Shown here piece by piece: positions 8,745 through 17,179 of a stretch of DNA of 64,000 nt. Source of the stretch: Roseococcus sp. SDR (lineage in GTDB: Bacteria; Pseudomonadota; Alphaproteobacteria; Acetobacterales; Acetobacteraceae); NCBI RefSeq assembly GCF_019083995.1, contig NZ_JAHRCU010000013.1, forward strand, positions 88,205 through 152,204, written 5' to 3'. The notes below the pieces were generated by a model. It saw only the letters and a program-made list of their open reading frames with translations, searched no databases and was not told the DNA's origin. The translations under genes and the position numbers were made by a program. The stretch's first letter is position 1. The number at the start of each line of letters is the position of its first letter.

Positions 8745-9674
8745 TCAGCTTTGCAACAAAGCCCGCACATGGGCCGCGGCAGACTGCGCGAGCGCCTGAA
8801 GGTCATAGCCGCCTTCCAGCAGGCTGACCACCCGGCCGCCGCAGCGCCGCTCGGCGATGGCGCATAACTCACTGGTCAGCCAAGCGAAATCGGCTTCGCT
8901 CAGGCGCAGCTGCGCGAGCGGGTCACGCGCATGCGCGTCGAATCCCGCGGAGATCACGATCAGTTCGGGAGCGTAATTCTCGATCGCCGGCAACAGCTTT
9001 TCCGACCACGCTTGTCGGAACTCGACGCCCGAGGCGCCGGGGGGAAGCGGAGCGTTGTGGATGTTGCCCACGCCCGTTTCGCTGGCCGCCCCCGTGCCCG
9101 GATAAAGCGGCATTTGGTGGCTGGAGGCGAAAAGGATGCTCGGGTCGTTCTCCGTGCAATCCTGGCTGCCATTGCCGTGATGCACGTCGAAATCGCAGAT
9201 GGCGATGCGCGAGAGGCCGTGCGCCGCCTGGGCGTGGCGCGCCGCGATCACCGCATTGGCGAAGAAGCAGAACCCCATGGGGCGGCGATGCTCGGCATGG
9301 TGGCCGGGCGGGCGGGTGGCGCAGAAAGCGCGCCGCACCTGGCCCGTGCAGACCTCGTCCACCGCGCGCACCGCCGCACCGGCCGCCAGCAACGCGGCCC
9401 GCGCGCTGCCGTGGCACATCACCGTGTCGGGATCGAGCGCCACATAATCGCCGGGGGCGGGGCGCACGCCCAGGATGGCCGCCACATAATCGGCCGGATG
9501 GGCACGGCAGAGCTGTTCCTCCGTCGCCTCCTCCGGCTGGTCGCGGATGAGCTCGGCGAATTCCTCGCGGTCCAGCGCCTGCAGCACGGCGCGCAGCCGG
9601 TCGGGGCATTCCGGATGGCCTTCGCCCATCTCATGGGCCAGGCAGTCGCGATGGGTGAGGAGCAGGACGCTCAC
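8745..9674 (-). CDS. Histone-deacetylase-superfamily zinc hydrolase (class II / acetylpolyamine amidohydrolase-like)
   Basis: The 309-residue arginase/deacetylase-fold protein has all catalytic elements of bacterial class II HDAC homologues. These are HPECPDRL at 20-27, PPGHHAEH with the His125-His126 charge relay, DFDVHHGNG supplying zinc ligands Asp163 and His165, SAGFDAHARDPLAQ supplying the third zinc ligand, and EGGYD near the C-terminus. Related enzymes remove acyl groups from polyamines, acetoin-pathway proteins or other amides; the substrate here is not known. It ends about 110 bp upstream of xseB. Its ATG overlaps the TusA-like stop by 4 bp in reverse order of transcription, so the TusA-like gene is translated first. 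Confidence 0.9.
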   Translation of the reverse strand: MSVLLLTHRDCLAHEMGEGHPECPDRLRAVLQALDREEFAELIRDQPEEATEEQLCRAHPADYVAAILGVRPAPGDYVALDPDTVMCHGSARAALLAAGAAVRAVDEVCTGQVRRAFCATRPPGHHAEHRRPMGFCFFANAVIAARHAQAAHGLSRIAICDFDVHHGNGSQDCTENDPSILFASSHQMPLYPGTGAASETGVGNIHNAPLPPGASGVEFRQAWSEKLLPAIENYAPELIVISAGFDAHARDPLAQLRLSEADFAWLTSELCAIAERRCGGRVVSLLEGGYDLQALAQSAAAHVRALLQS

Positions 9675-9907
9675 GGCTCGGCCCTCCGGCGCAGGACGAA
9701 GCGGAAGCCCTCGCCCTCCTCGGCCCAGGCGAGCAGCTCATGCCCCGTCTCCTGGGCATAGGCGTGGAAATCCTTCACGGCCGCGGGGTCGGTCGCCAGA
9801 ACGGCCAGCGTGGCGCCGGCGGGCATGGAACGCAGCGCCTTGTTGGCCTTGAGCACGGGCAGGGGGCAGGTCATGCCCCGGACGTCGAGTGTCGTTGTGT
9901 CTCCCAT
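9671..9907 (-). CDS. TusA-family sulfur-carrier/sulfurtransferase-like protein
   Basis: The 78-residue protein matches the TusA/SirA fold. Its N-terminal signature is LDVRGMTCPLPVLKANKAL, with the conserved active cysteine Cys14 in the CPxP context that carries persulfide in TusA. Family members deliver sulfur for tRNA thiolation, molybdenum cofactor or selenium metabolism. A 4-bp overlap joins it to the downstream HDAC-like gene, an arrangement that suggests co-regulation but not a known joint reaction. The start at 9907 gives the normal family length. Confidence 0.85.
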   Translation of the reverse strand: MGDTTTLDVRGMTCPLPVLKANKALRSMPAGATLAVLATDPAAVKDFHAYAQETGHELLAWAEEGEGFRFVLRRRAEP

Positions 9908-9968
9908 CCTGCCAATCCAGCACCGGCGGGGGCTTGCCCGCAAGCCTCGCGCGCCGCAGCGTGGCCCG

Positions 9969-10847
9969 ATGCGCATCGGGATAGATCTGGGCGGGACCAA
10001 GACCGAGGTGGTGGCCCTGGGGGTGTCCGGCGAAGTGCTGCTGCGCCGCCGCCAGCCCACGCCGCCTGACTATGCCGGCGTGATCCAGAACATCGCGGCG
10101 TTGGTCCAGGGCGCCGAGGCCGAACTGGGCGCGCGCGGTACGGTCGGCGTGGGCATCCCGGGAAGCCTCTCTCCCGCCACGGGGCTGGTGCGCGGCGCCA
10201 ATTCCATCTGGCTCAATGGCGGGCGCCTCGATGTGGACCTCGCCGCCGCCTTGGGCCGGCCGGTGCGGCTCTCCAATGATGCGAATTGCCTGGCACTGTC
10301 CGAGGCGGCGGATGGCGCGGGGGCAGGGGCGTCGAGCGTCTTCGCCGTCATCCTCGGCACCGGCGTGGGTGGCGGCCTCGTGATCGGTGGACGGCTGGTG
10401 GAGGGCTTCAACCGGATCGGCGGCGAATGGGGGCATAATCCGCTCCCCTGGATGACGGAGGCCGAGTTTCCCGGCCCCGCCTGCTGGTGCGGCAAGCGCG
10501 GCTGCATCGAGACCTTCCTCTCCGGGCCTGCCCTGGCGGCCGATGCCGATGGCCCGGGCGCGCGCGACGCCTCCGGCCTGCCCGCGCGCCGGGATGAAGC
10601 GGCCCGGGCGGCGCTCGCTCGCCACACGGATCGCCTGGCCCGGGCATTGGCCGCGGTGGTGAACCTGGTGGACCCGGAGGTGATCATCCTGGGGGGTGGG
10701 CTCTCCAACATGGCGCATCTCTACGAAGATCTGCCCCGCCTGCTGCCGCGCCACGTGTTTTCCGACGTGGTCCGCACGCGCATCCTGCCGGCCCGGCATG
10801 GGGACAGCTCCGGTGTGCTGGGCGCCGCGCGGCTGTGGGATTCGTAA
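9969..10847 (+). CDS. ROK-family sugar kinase (fructokinase-like)
   Basis: The 292-residue protein begins with the ATP phosphate-binding motif MRIGIDLGGTKTEVVAL. It contains LSNDANCLALSEA with the catalytic Asp, GTGVGGGLVIGG, and GGEWGHNPL followed by the ROK zinc cluster CWCGKRGCIETFLSG (CxCGxxGCxE). These features and the length match bacterial fructokinase/mannokinase members of the ROK family. Lack of a DNA-binding helix-turn-helix excludes a ROK repressor. It would phosphorylate a hexose in the cytosol; fructose is the best guess. It is divergent from the TusA-HDAC pair with 61 bp between starts. Confidence 0.9.
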   Translation: MRIGIDLGGTKTEVVALGVSGEVLLRRRQPTPPDYAGVIQNIAALVQGAEAELGARGTVGVGIPGSLSPATGLVRGANSIWLNGGRLDVDLAAALGRPVRLSNDANCLALSEAADGAGAGASSVFAVILGTGVGGGLVIGGRLVEGFNRIGGEWGHNPLPWMTEAEFPGPACWCGKRGCIETFLSGPALAADADGPGARDASGLPARRDEAARAALARHTDRLARALAAVVNLVDPEVIILGGGLSNMAHLYEDLPRLLPRHVFSDVVRTRILPARHGDSSGVLGAARLWDS

Positions 10848-10912
10848 TCCAGCGCTGATTCGCAGGGGCGGCGTGATGCGGCATGATCCATGCGGCAATT
10901 CCGACGGACCCC

Positions 10913-12811
10913 ATGGATTTCGATTCCGAGAACACCCCGAGCAATCCTGCGCCGCGCGCGACCATTGGCGAGGTGATCGCCGAGCGCTATTCGCGCCGCG
11001 GCGCCTTGCTGGGGGGCCTCGCCGCCGCGCTGGCGGGCCCGGCCGGGGCCGTGCCGATGCGGGGCGGCCCCTCGACGCTGACCTTTCCGGAGCTGCGTCA
11101 GCAGCTCGCCCAGACCGATGCGGTGGCCGAGGGCCATGAGAGCCGCCTGCTGATCCGCTGGGGCGATCCCGTGCTGCCCGACGCCCCCGCCTTCGATCCG
11201 CGCCGCCAGACCGCCGCCGCCCAGGCCCGTCAATTCGGCTATAACAATGACTTCATTGCCGTTCTTCCCATGCGGCCTGGCGAGCCCATCGGCGAGCGCG
11301 CCCTGCTCTGGGCCAATCACGAATACACCAACACCAACCTGATGTTCCCCGGCCTCGGCTCCCCCTCCCAGGCGCGAACCCGCATGACGGCCGAGCAGGT
11401 CGAGGTGGAACTGATGGCCCATGGCGGAAGCCTCGTGGAGATCATGCGCGACGGCCGCGGCTGGAAGCTGGCCCCGCCCGGCCGGCTCAACCGCCGCATC
11501 ACGGCGACCACCCCCATGCGGATCAGCGGCCCGGCCGCAGGGCACCCCTGGATGCGGACCAGCGCCGACCCCGAGGGACGCAATGTCCTTGGGATGCTGG
11601 CCAATTGTGCAGGCGGTATAACACCTTGGGGGACGATTCTCACATGCGAGGAGAACATCAACTTCGCCTTCGGCGGCGCGCTCCATGATCCAACTCAGGC
11701 CGAATCCCAGCGCCGCTTCGGCATGACCGACACCCCGCCCTATGCCTGGCATCGCTTCGTGCAACGCTTCAATCGCACGCAGGAACCAAATGAATCCAAT
11801 CGTTTTGGATGGGTCGTTGAGATAGATCCTTATGATCCGGAGAGCCTGCCGGTGAAGCGCACGGCGCTGGGCCGCTTCAAGCATGAGGGGGCGGCCTACG
11901 CCCTCGCGCCGGATGGCCGCATGGTCATCTACATGGGCGACGATCAGCGCTTCGACTATGTCTATCGCTTCGTCACCGCCCGCCCGCACAACCCCGCCAA
12001 CCCCGACCGGAACCTGCTGGACGAGGGCACGCTCTCCGTCGCGCGCTTCGAGGCCGATGGCACCATGCGCTGGCTCCCCCTCATCCAGGGCAGCGGCCCG
12101 CTGACGCCGGAGAACGGCTTCCACAACCAGGGCGACGTCGTCATCCAGGCCCGCCGCGCGGCCGATCTGCTGGGCGCCACGCCCATGGACCGGCCGGAGG
12201 ATGTCGAGGCCAATCCGGCCAATGGCCGCGTCTATGTCATGCTCACCAACAACGCCAATCGCACGGCCGCGCAGGTGAACCCGGCCAATCCGCGCGCGGA
12301 GAACGCGCATGGCCATGTGGTGGAACTCATCCCGCCCGGCGTGCCAGACCGCCCGGACCACGCGGCCGAGACCATGCGCTGGGGCCTTTTCCTGCGCGCC
12401 GGCAAGCCCGGCATGGACGCCGGCGCCGAATACCACCGCGCCACCAGCGACCAGGGCTGGCTCTCCAGCCCCGACAATTGCGCCTTCGACAGCAAGGGCC
12501 GCATCTGGATCGCGACCGATTCCGGCGGCGCGGCCGGCATCGCGGATGGCGTCTGGGCGGCGGATACGGTGGGCGGCGGCCGGGCGCTGACCCGGCTGTT
12601 CTACCAGGCGCCCACCGGCGCCGAAGTCTGCGGCCCCTGGATCCTGCCGGATGACAGCGCGCTCTTCCTCGCCATCCAGCACCCGGGGCAGAACGCCGGC
12701 AGCAGCTTCGACGCGCCCTCCACCCGCTGGCCTGATTTCGCGGAGGGGATGCCGCCGCGCCCCTCGGTGATCGTCATCACCCATGGCGAGGGGCGCGCCA
12801 TCGGCAGTTGA
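10913..12811 (+). CDS. PhoX-family phosphatase, Tat-exported
   Basis: This member of the PhoX (DUF839) family comprises calcium/iron-dependent periplasmic alkaline phosphatases and relatives. The 632-residue product starts MDFDSENTPSNP and carries a twin-arginine signal, YSRRGALLGGLAAALAGPAGA (about 25-45). The mature part has NDFIAVLP, LLWANHEYTN, GTILTCEENINFAFGG, FKHEGAAYALAP, YVMLTNN and PDNCAFDSKGRIWIATDSGG, all recurrent blocks of the beta-propeller. An upstream ATG at 10883 is also possible; I prefer 10913 because the DSE-x-SNP motif normally lies near the N-terminus. Phosphomonoesterase activity is inferred. No pho-box is obvious. Confidence 0.88.
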   Translation: MDFDSENTPSNPAPRATIGEVIAERYSRRGALLGGLAAALAGPAGAVPMRGGPSTLTFPELRQQLAQTDAVAEGHESRLLIRWGDPVLPDAPAFDPRRQTAAAQARQFGYNNDFIAVLPMRPGEPIGERALLWANHEYTNTNLMFPGLGSPSQARTRMTAEQVEVELMAHGGSLVEIMRDGRGWKLAPPGRLNRRITATTPMRISGPAAGHPWMRTSADPEGRNVLGMLANCAGGITPWGTILTCEENINFAFGGALHDPTQAESQRRFGMTDTPPYAWHRFVQRFNRTQEPNESNRFGWVVEIDPYDPESLPVKRTALGRFKHEGAAYALAPDGRMVIYMGDDQRFDYVYRFVTARPHNPANPDRNLLDEGTLSVARFEADGTMRWLPLIQGSGPLTPENGFHNQGDVVIQARRAADLLGATPMDRPEDVEANPANGRVYVMLTNNANRTAAQVNPANPRAENAHGHVVELIPPGVPDRPDHAAETMRWGLFLRAGKPGMDAGAEYHRATSDQGWLSSPDNCAFDSKGRIWIATDSGGAAGIADGVWAADTVGGGRALTRLFYQAPTGAEVCGPWILPDDSALFLAIQHPGQNAGSSFDAPSTRWPDFAEGMPPRPSVIVITHGEGRAIGS

Positions 12812-12842
12812 ACCGCCGCGGCCTGGGCCGCATCCTCCGCCC

Positions 12843-14117
12843 ATGCCCGACCCGGCCCTCTGCCGCGACTGCCTGAGCACCGACCCGGGGCCGGGTGCGG
12901 CCTGCCGCCATTGCGGCGGGCGGCGCGTGCTGCGCCACCCCGACCTGTTCACTCTCACCATCGCGCATGTGGATTGCGACGCCTTCTATGCCAGCGTCGA
13001 GAAGCGCGACCGCCCGGAACTCGCGACCAAGCCCGTCCTCGTCGGCGGCGGGCGGCGCGGCGTGGTGGCCGCCTGCTGCTACATCGCCCGCGGGTACGGC
13101 ATCCGCTCCGCCATGCCCATGTTCAAGGCGCTCGCCGCCTGCCCGGATGCGGTGGTCCTCAAGCCCGACATGGCCAAATACGCCCGCGAAGGCGCCCGCA
13201 TCCGTGCCCTGATGGAGGCGCTGACGCCGCTGGTGCAGCCGCTTTCGATTGACGAGGCCGTGCTGGACCTGGCCGGCACTGAGGCGCTGCACAAGGCGCC
13301 GCCCGCCGTCACCCTTGCGCGCCTCGCGCGCGAAGTGGAGCGGGAGGTGGGCGTGACCATCTCCATCGGCCTCGCGGCCAACCGGCTCATGGCCAAGCTT
13401 GCGGCGGGGCGGGACAAGCCGCGCGGCTTCGCCGTGATCGGTGGGGCCGAGGCCGCCGGCTGGCTTGCCCCCCAGCGCGTGGGGCTGCTGCCCGGCATCG
13501 GCCCCGCGGCGGCGCGGCGGCTGGAAGCGGCGGGCATCACCCGCCTCGGCCAGCTTGCGGCGCTGGACGCGAAGGCTGCCGTCGCGCGCCTCGGCGCCGA
13601 TGGCCCGGCGCTGGCCGCCCGCGCCCGTGGCGAGGATGACCGCCCGGTGAACCCGGAGCGCGAGACCAAGTCCGTCAGTGCCGAGACCACCTTCGAGGAG
13701 GACCTCGCTGAGCGGGACGTCCTGGAGGCCGTGCTGTGGCGGATGAGCGAGAAGTTGGCCGGGCGGCTCGCGGGGAAGGGGCTCTCGGCCGGCGGGGTGG
13801 TGCTCAAGCTGAAGACCGCGGGCTTCGAGACGCTGACCCGCAGCGCCCGCCTGCCGGGCCCCACCCTGCTTCCCGAAACGCTCTTCGACGCCGCGCGGCC
13901 GCTCCTCGCGCGGGCCGCGGATGGCACGCGCTACCGCCTGCTCGGCCTCGGCGCATCTCCGCTCTGCCCGGCGGAGGAGGCGGACCAGGGCGACCTCGCG
14001 GACCCGAATGCACCGCGGCGCGCGGCGAAATGGCGCGCCGTGGAGGCGCTGCGCGAGCGCTTCGGCGCGGCCAGCGTGGTGGCAGGGCGATCCCTGCGAG
14101 AGCACAAGAAATCGTAA
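12843..14117 (+). CDS. dinB: DNA polymerase IV (DinB) with N-terminal zinc ribbon
   Basis: This is a Y-family translesion DNA polymerase. The palm motif AHVDCDAFYASVEKRD (metal-binding Asp44) and LSIDEAVLDL are intact. YGIRSAMPMF, ISIGLAANRLMAKLAAGRDKP and a helix-hairpin-helix LLPGIGPAAARRL follow in the expected order. Unlike E. coli DinB, the first 35 residues hold a CxxC-x10-CxxC cluster (Cys7, 10, 21, 24), a short zinc ribbon. This N-terminal form is known in alphaproteobacteria. The clear clamp-binding peptide usual at the C-terminus is not evident in the last residues. The ATG at 12843 is favoured over a frame beginning inside phoX. LexA boxes were not recognised. Confidence 0.93.
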   Translation: MPDPALCRDCLSTDPGPGAACRHCGGRRVLRHPDLFTLTIAHVDCDAFYASVEKRDRPELATKPVLVGGGRRGVVAACCYIARGYGIRSAMPMFKALAACPDAVVLKPDMAKYAREGARIRALMEALTPLVQPLSIDEAVLDLAGTEALHKAPPAVTLARLAREVEREVGVTISIGLAANRLMAKLAAGRDKPRGFAVIGGAEAAGWLAPQRVGLLPGIGPAAARRLEAAGITRLGQLAALDAKAAVARLGADGPALAARARGEDDRPVNPERETKSVSAETTFEEDLAERDVLEAVLWRMSEKLAGRLAGKGLSAGGVVLKLKTAGFETLTRSARLPGPTLLPETLFDAARPLLARAADGTRYRLLGLGASPLCPAEEADQGDLADPNAPRRAAKWRAVEALRERFGAASVVAGRSLREHKKS

Positions 14118-14184
14118 TCAGATCGGAAGGATTTGACTTCATACCGTCTCCGGTGCCTCGTTTGCGAAACTAGGAGACCTCACC

Positions 14185-15093
14185 ATGTCACGTGCATTGC
14201 GAAACCGGCCCTCGGCCTTGGCGGCGATGGCGATGCTGGGCCTCGCCGGCGCTTCGGGCGCCGCGGCCCAGGCACCCGCCGGCGGCTTCGCCGTTCCCAC
14301 CCAGGGCCTCTATATCGGCGCCGGCGGCGCCTTCAACATCACCCGCTTCGGGACGCAGAACGTCTATGCGCTCGGCCTCTCGGACGTCTACCAGAACGGT
14401 GTGCGGGTCTCGAGCGGATCGGCTGCGGGCCCCGCGCGCGTTCCGCTCGGCAGCGAGTCGGGCTTCGCCCCGGCGGCGCAGATCGGCTATTTCCAGAATT
14501 TCGCGGAGAGCCGCTGGCTCTGGGGTGTGAAGGCCTCCTACAGCTACCTCGGCACCTCGGCCAGCACGCCCAATGCGCTGCTGCCCCAGGCCGGCGCCTT
14601 CACCGATGCGCGGACGGGCGCGAGCACGCCCTTCGTCGGCAATGCCGTCGTCCGCTCCTTCGAGCAGAAGGCCGAGCACCAGATCACACTGACGCCCTTC
14701 ATCGGCCATGCCCATCAGCGGGGCTTCCTCTACCTGGGTGGCGGGCCGACGCTGACCCGCCTCAGCACGCAGATGAACGGTCTGGTGGGCTTCGCCGACA
14801 TCAACGGCAATCGCAGCGAGATCTCCGGCCCCCCGCAGAACTTCTCGAGCGCCGGCTGGGTCTGGGGCGCGATGTTCATGGCCGGCGTCACCTATTTCAT
14901 CGACCGCGACTGGTTCCTGGACCTGACCTACACGGCCTCGACCACGCAGCGGCAGACCGGCCAGTATTTCAGCAGCTTCACCAATGCCGGCGGCCCGGGC
15001 GGCACTGTCACCACGGGTTCGCTGATCGGAAATTCCTCCAGCGCGCCGCTCGTCTCGCAGGGCGCCATGCTGACCCTGAACCGGCGCTTCTGA
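14185..15093 (+). CDS. Outer-membrane beta-barrel protein
   Basis: The 302-residue product has a signal peptide (residues 1 to about 29, ending GASGAAAQA) and then alternating polar/hydrophobic strands with aromatic girdles, such as LYIGAGGAFNITRF, IGYFQNFAESRWLWGVKASY, FLYLGGGPTLTRL and MFMAGVTYFIDRDWFLDLTY. It ends NRRF with a C-terminal phenylalanine, the BAM recognition feature of outer-membrane proteins. An AGGAG site lies 8 nt before the ATG. The family resembles OmpA-barrel/porin-like proteins, but no OmpA peptidoglycan domain is present. The function is unknown and the nearby genes do not suggest one. Confidence 0.8.
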   Translation: MSRALRNRPSALAAMAMLGLAGASGAAAQAPAGGFAVPTQGLYIGAGGAFNITRFGTQNVYALGLSDVYQNGVRVSSGSAAGPARVPLGSESGFAPAAQIGYFQNFAESRWLWGVKASYSYLGTSASTPNALLPQAGAFTDARTGASTPFVGNAVVRSFEQKAEHQITLTPFIGHAHQRGFLYLGGGPTLTRLSTQMNGLVGFADINGNRSEISGPPQNFSSAGWVWGAMFMAGVTYFIDRDWFLDLTYTASTTQRQTGQYFSSFTNAGGPGGTVTTGSLIGNSSSAPLVSQGAMLTLNRRF

Positions 15094-15151
15094 GGGCAAC
15101 CCCGGCGGGGCGGGTGAGGAAGGCTTAACCCGCCCGCCCCATTCTCCGGGC

Positions 15152-16129
15152 GTGCCGCGCCCCGATCCGTTCAGCTTCGACCCCGTCCGCTTCCCCGGTC
15201 TCGCCCCCGGCGAGGTCTGGCCGCCCGATGCCTTCGACTTCACCGCCCCCTGGCTGCGCCACCGGGAGCTGGCTTTCGAGCGCGGCGAGTCGGGCGAGGT
15301 CGTCCTGGTCCGCCGCTATGACGAGCTGCGCCTCGTGCTCGACATCGAGACCGCGCATTCCGCGCTGGATGTGGCGCCGCGCAGCCGGGATTTCCGGCTG
15401 CTGCGCCTGGTTCCCTCCGCCCTCTGCCTTGTCGAGACCGTGGCGCCGGGGGATCCCGTGCCGCCCAGCCTGCGCGGCCTGCCACCTGCGCCGCCGGAGG
15501 AGCACCATGTCTATGCCGCCACCACTGCGCTGGTCGCGGCCCTGCAGCGCGGCGCGGGAGAGGCGGGCGGCGCCTTCCTCGATGCGCTGCGCCGCACACC
15601 CCCCGGTGTGGGCATGTTCGAGGCGGCGGCGGCGCAATGCATCCGCCAGAGCGGCTTCGGGCTGGAGCGCATCGCGAACCTGGCCCGCGGCCTGCAGCGC
15701 CTGGCCAATGCCCATGCGGAGGTGCTGGCCGCCGAGGCGACGCGACCCGATTATGCCGGCATGGAGCGCATGGTGGCCGCCACGTCGCGCGCCATGAGCA
15801 ATGATGCGGGATGGTCGCGGGACCTGCTGGCGCATGGGCTGCGCCAGATCGCGCCCATCATCTCCCGCCCGCGTGAGGCGACGGAGCAGCTTCGCGCCAA
15901 TGCCGCCGCCCTGCTGGAGGCCGGGGGCACGCTGGGCGATGCGGCGCGCCTCGCCCATGCGCAGGGCGTCTATCGCGACCGGCTGATCGAGATGGGCATC
16001 TTCTGGCGGCGCCTGGCCGCGGCCTGGGCCAGTGTCCATCCGAAGCTGACCGACCGGCAGGAGATTGACCTGCTCTGCCGCAACGCGCTGCGCCGGCTCT
16101 CCCTCAAGGAGCTTTACGACGCGCTGTGA
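15152..16129 (+). CDS. Uncharacterised cytosolic protein (GTG start)
   Basis: I do not recognise this 325-residue protein. It starts with GTG at 15152 (PRPDPFSFDPVRFPGLAPGE) and has no signal peptide or membrane segment. It is alanine/arginine-rich and mostly helical from about residue 120 onward (FEAAAAQCIRQSGFGLERI, LQRLANAHAEVLAAEATRP). The C-terminus reads LTDRQEIDLLCRNALRRLSL. The coherent codon use and the convergent 7-bp gap to the next gene support a real gene. It stands alone between the barrel-protein gene and a convergent pair of Bug genes, so context gives no role. Confidence 0.6.
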   Translation: MPRPDPFSFDPVRFPGLAPGEVWPPDAFDFTAPWLRHRELAFERGESGEVVLVRRYDELRLVLDIETAHSALDVAPRSRDFRLLRLVPSALCLVETVAPGDPVPPSLRGLPPAPPEEHHVYAATTALVAALQRGAGEAGGAFLDALRRTPPGVGMFEAAAAQCIRQSGFGLERIANLARGLQRLANAHAEVLAAEATRPDYAGMERMVAATSRAMSNDAGWSRDLLAHGLRQIAPIISRPREATEQLRANAAALLEAGGTLGDAARLAHAQGVYRDRLIEMGIFWRRLAAAWASVHPKLTDRQEIDLLCRNALRRLSLKELYDAL

Positions 16130-16136
16130 GGCGCGG

Positions 16137-17108
16137 TCACTCGCGCCAGGGCCGGCGCTGCCAGAGGGCGCGCAGATTGTCCTCGGTGCGTTGCGCCATG
16201 GCGCGGTAATCGGCGCCGATCATGGGGTTGAGCGGCATGAACTGGCGCTGCGCCTCGCGCAGGAACTCCGGATCGCGCAGGGCCACCGCAAAGGCCTGGG
16301 TCAGGCGCTCGGTGATGGCGGGCGGCAGGCCGGGCGGGCCCACGATGCCACGCGCCGCACCATGCAGGATGTCGAGCCCGACTTCGCGGAAGGTCGGCAC
16401 ATCGGCAGCTTCGGGGCTCCGGCTCGCGCTGGCCTGGGCCAGAATGCGCAGCTTGCCCTCGCGCTTCAACTGCAGTGCATCGCCCACATTGATGGCGGCC
16501 AGGTCCACATGGCCGCCCAGCAATTGCGGAACGAGGGGGGCCGCACCCGCGAAGGGCACGTGCACCAGCGGCGGCACATCGGCCAGCTGCTCGAAGGCCA
16601 GCATGAAGAGATGGTCGTCCGAGCCCACGCCCGTCGTCGCATAGGTCATCTGCCGGGGGCGCGCGCGGGCGGCCGCGATCAGGTCGGCCACCGAGCGCAG
16701 CGGGCTGTCGGCGCGGACGTAGAAGCAGTTCGCATCCTCGACGATGTTGGCGAGGAAGGTGAAGTCCATGGCGCGGAAGCGCGCCGGCCGCTCCATCGGG
16801 ATGGCGTTGTGCGCGGGCAGCGTGGTGGCGCCCAGCGTGTAGCCATCGGGTGCCGCGTTGAAGGTGGCCTCCAGCCCGATCTGCCCGGCGGCGCCGCTGC
16901 GGTTGGTGACGATGTGCCGCATGCCCGGGATCTGCGCCGCCACCAGCGGCATGACGAGGCGCGTCATCACATCCACGCCGCCGCCTGCCGGGAAGGGAAC
17001 GATGATCTCCACCGGCCGGTCATTCGGCCAGGCAGGCTGTGCACGCGTGACGGCAGGAATGGCCAGGCTCACGGCGGACCCCGCGAGCCAGGTACGACGC
17101 TGGATCAT
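16137..17108 (-). CDS. Bug/TctC-type periplasmic substrate-binding protein (tandem copy 2)
   Basis: The 323-residue product belongs to the Bordetella uptake gene family, the binding components of tripartite tricarboxylate transporters. A signal peptide (MIQRRTWLAGSAVSLAIPAV) is followed by RPVEIIVPFPAGGGVDVMTR, the family's hallmark first strand and ligand loop, and by AAPDGYTLG. The ATG at 17108 is chosen because GGGGAGG lies 6 nt upstream; an ATG at 17114 abuts that site. The gene sits directly downstream of a close paralogue at 17180, and both end in an identical LRALWQRRPWRE. No TctA/TctB genes adjoin, so it is an orphan binding protein. The ligand is unknown, probably a carboxylate. Confidence 0.88.
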   Translation of the reverse strand: MIQRRTWLAGSAVSLAIPAVTRAQPAWPNDRPVEIIVPFPAGGGVDVMTRLVMPLVAAQIPGMRHIVTNRSGAAGQIGLEATFNAAPDGYTLGATTLPAHNAIPMERPARFRAMDFTFLANIVEDANCFYVRADSPLRSVADLIAAARARPRQMTYATTGVGSDDHLFMLAFEQLADVPPLVHVPFAGAAPLVPQLLGGHVDLAAINVGDALQLKREGKLRILAQASASRSPEAADVPTFREVGLDILHGAARGIVGPPGLPPAITERLTQAFAVALRDPEFLREAQRQFMPLNPMIGADYRAMAQRTEDNLRALWQRRPWRE

Positions 17109-17179
17109 TCTCATCCTCCCCTTTTGGCCGGGAGGGTGCGGCATCCGGCTTCGGCGAGGCAAGGAATGTTTCGCGGGCG

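Noticed and set aside
10721..12961. A minus-strand open frame of about 745 codons opposite the PhoX-type gene
   Set aside because: The plus strand has a Tat signal and conserved phosphatase blocks; the reverse frame has no recognisable domain.
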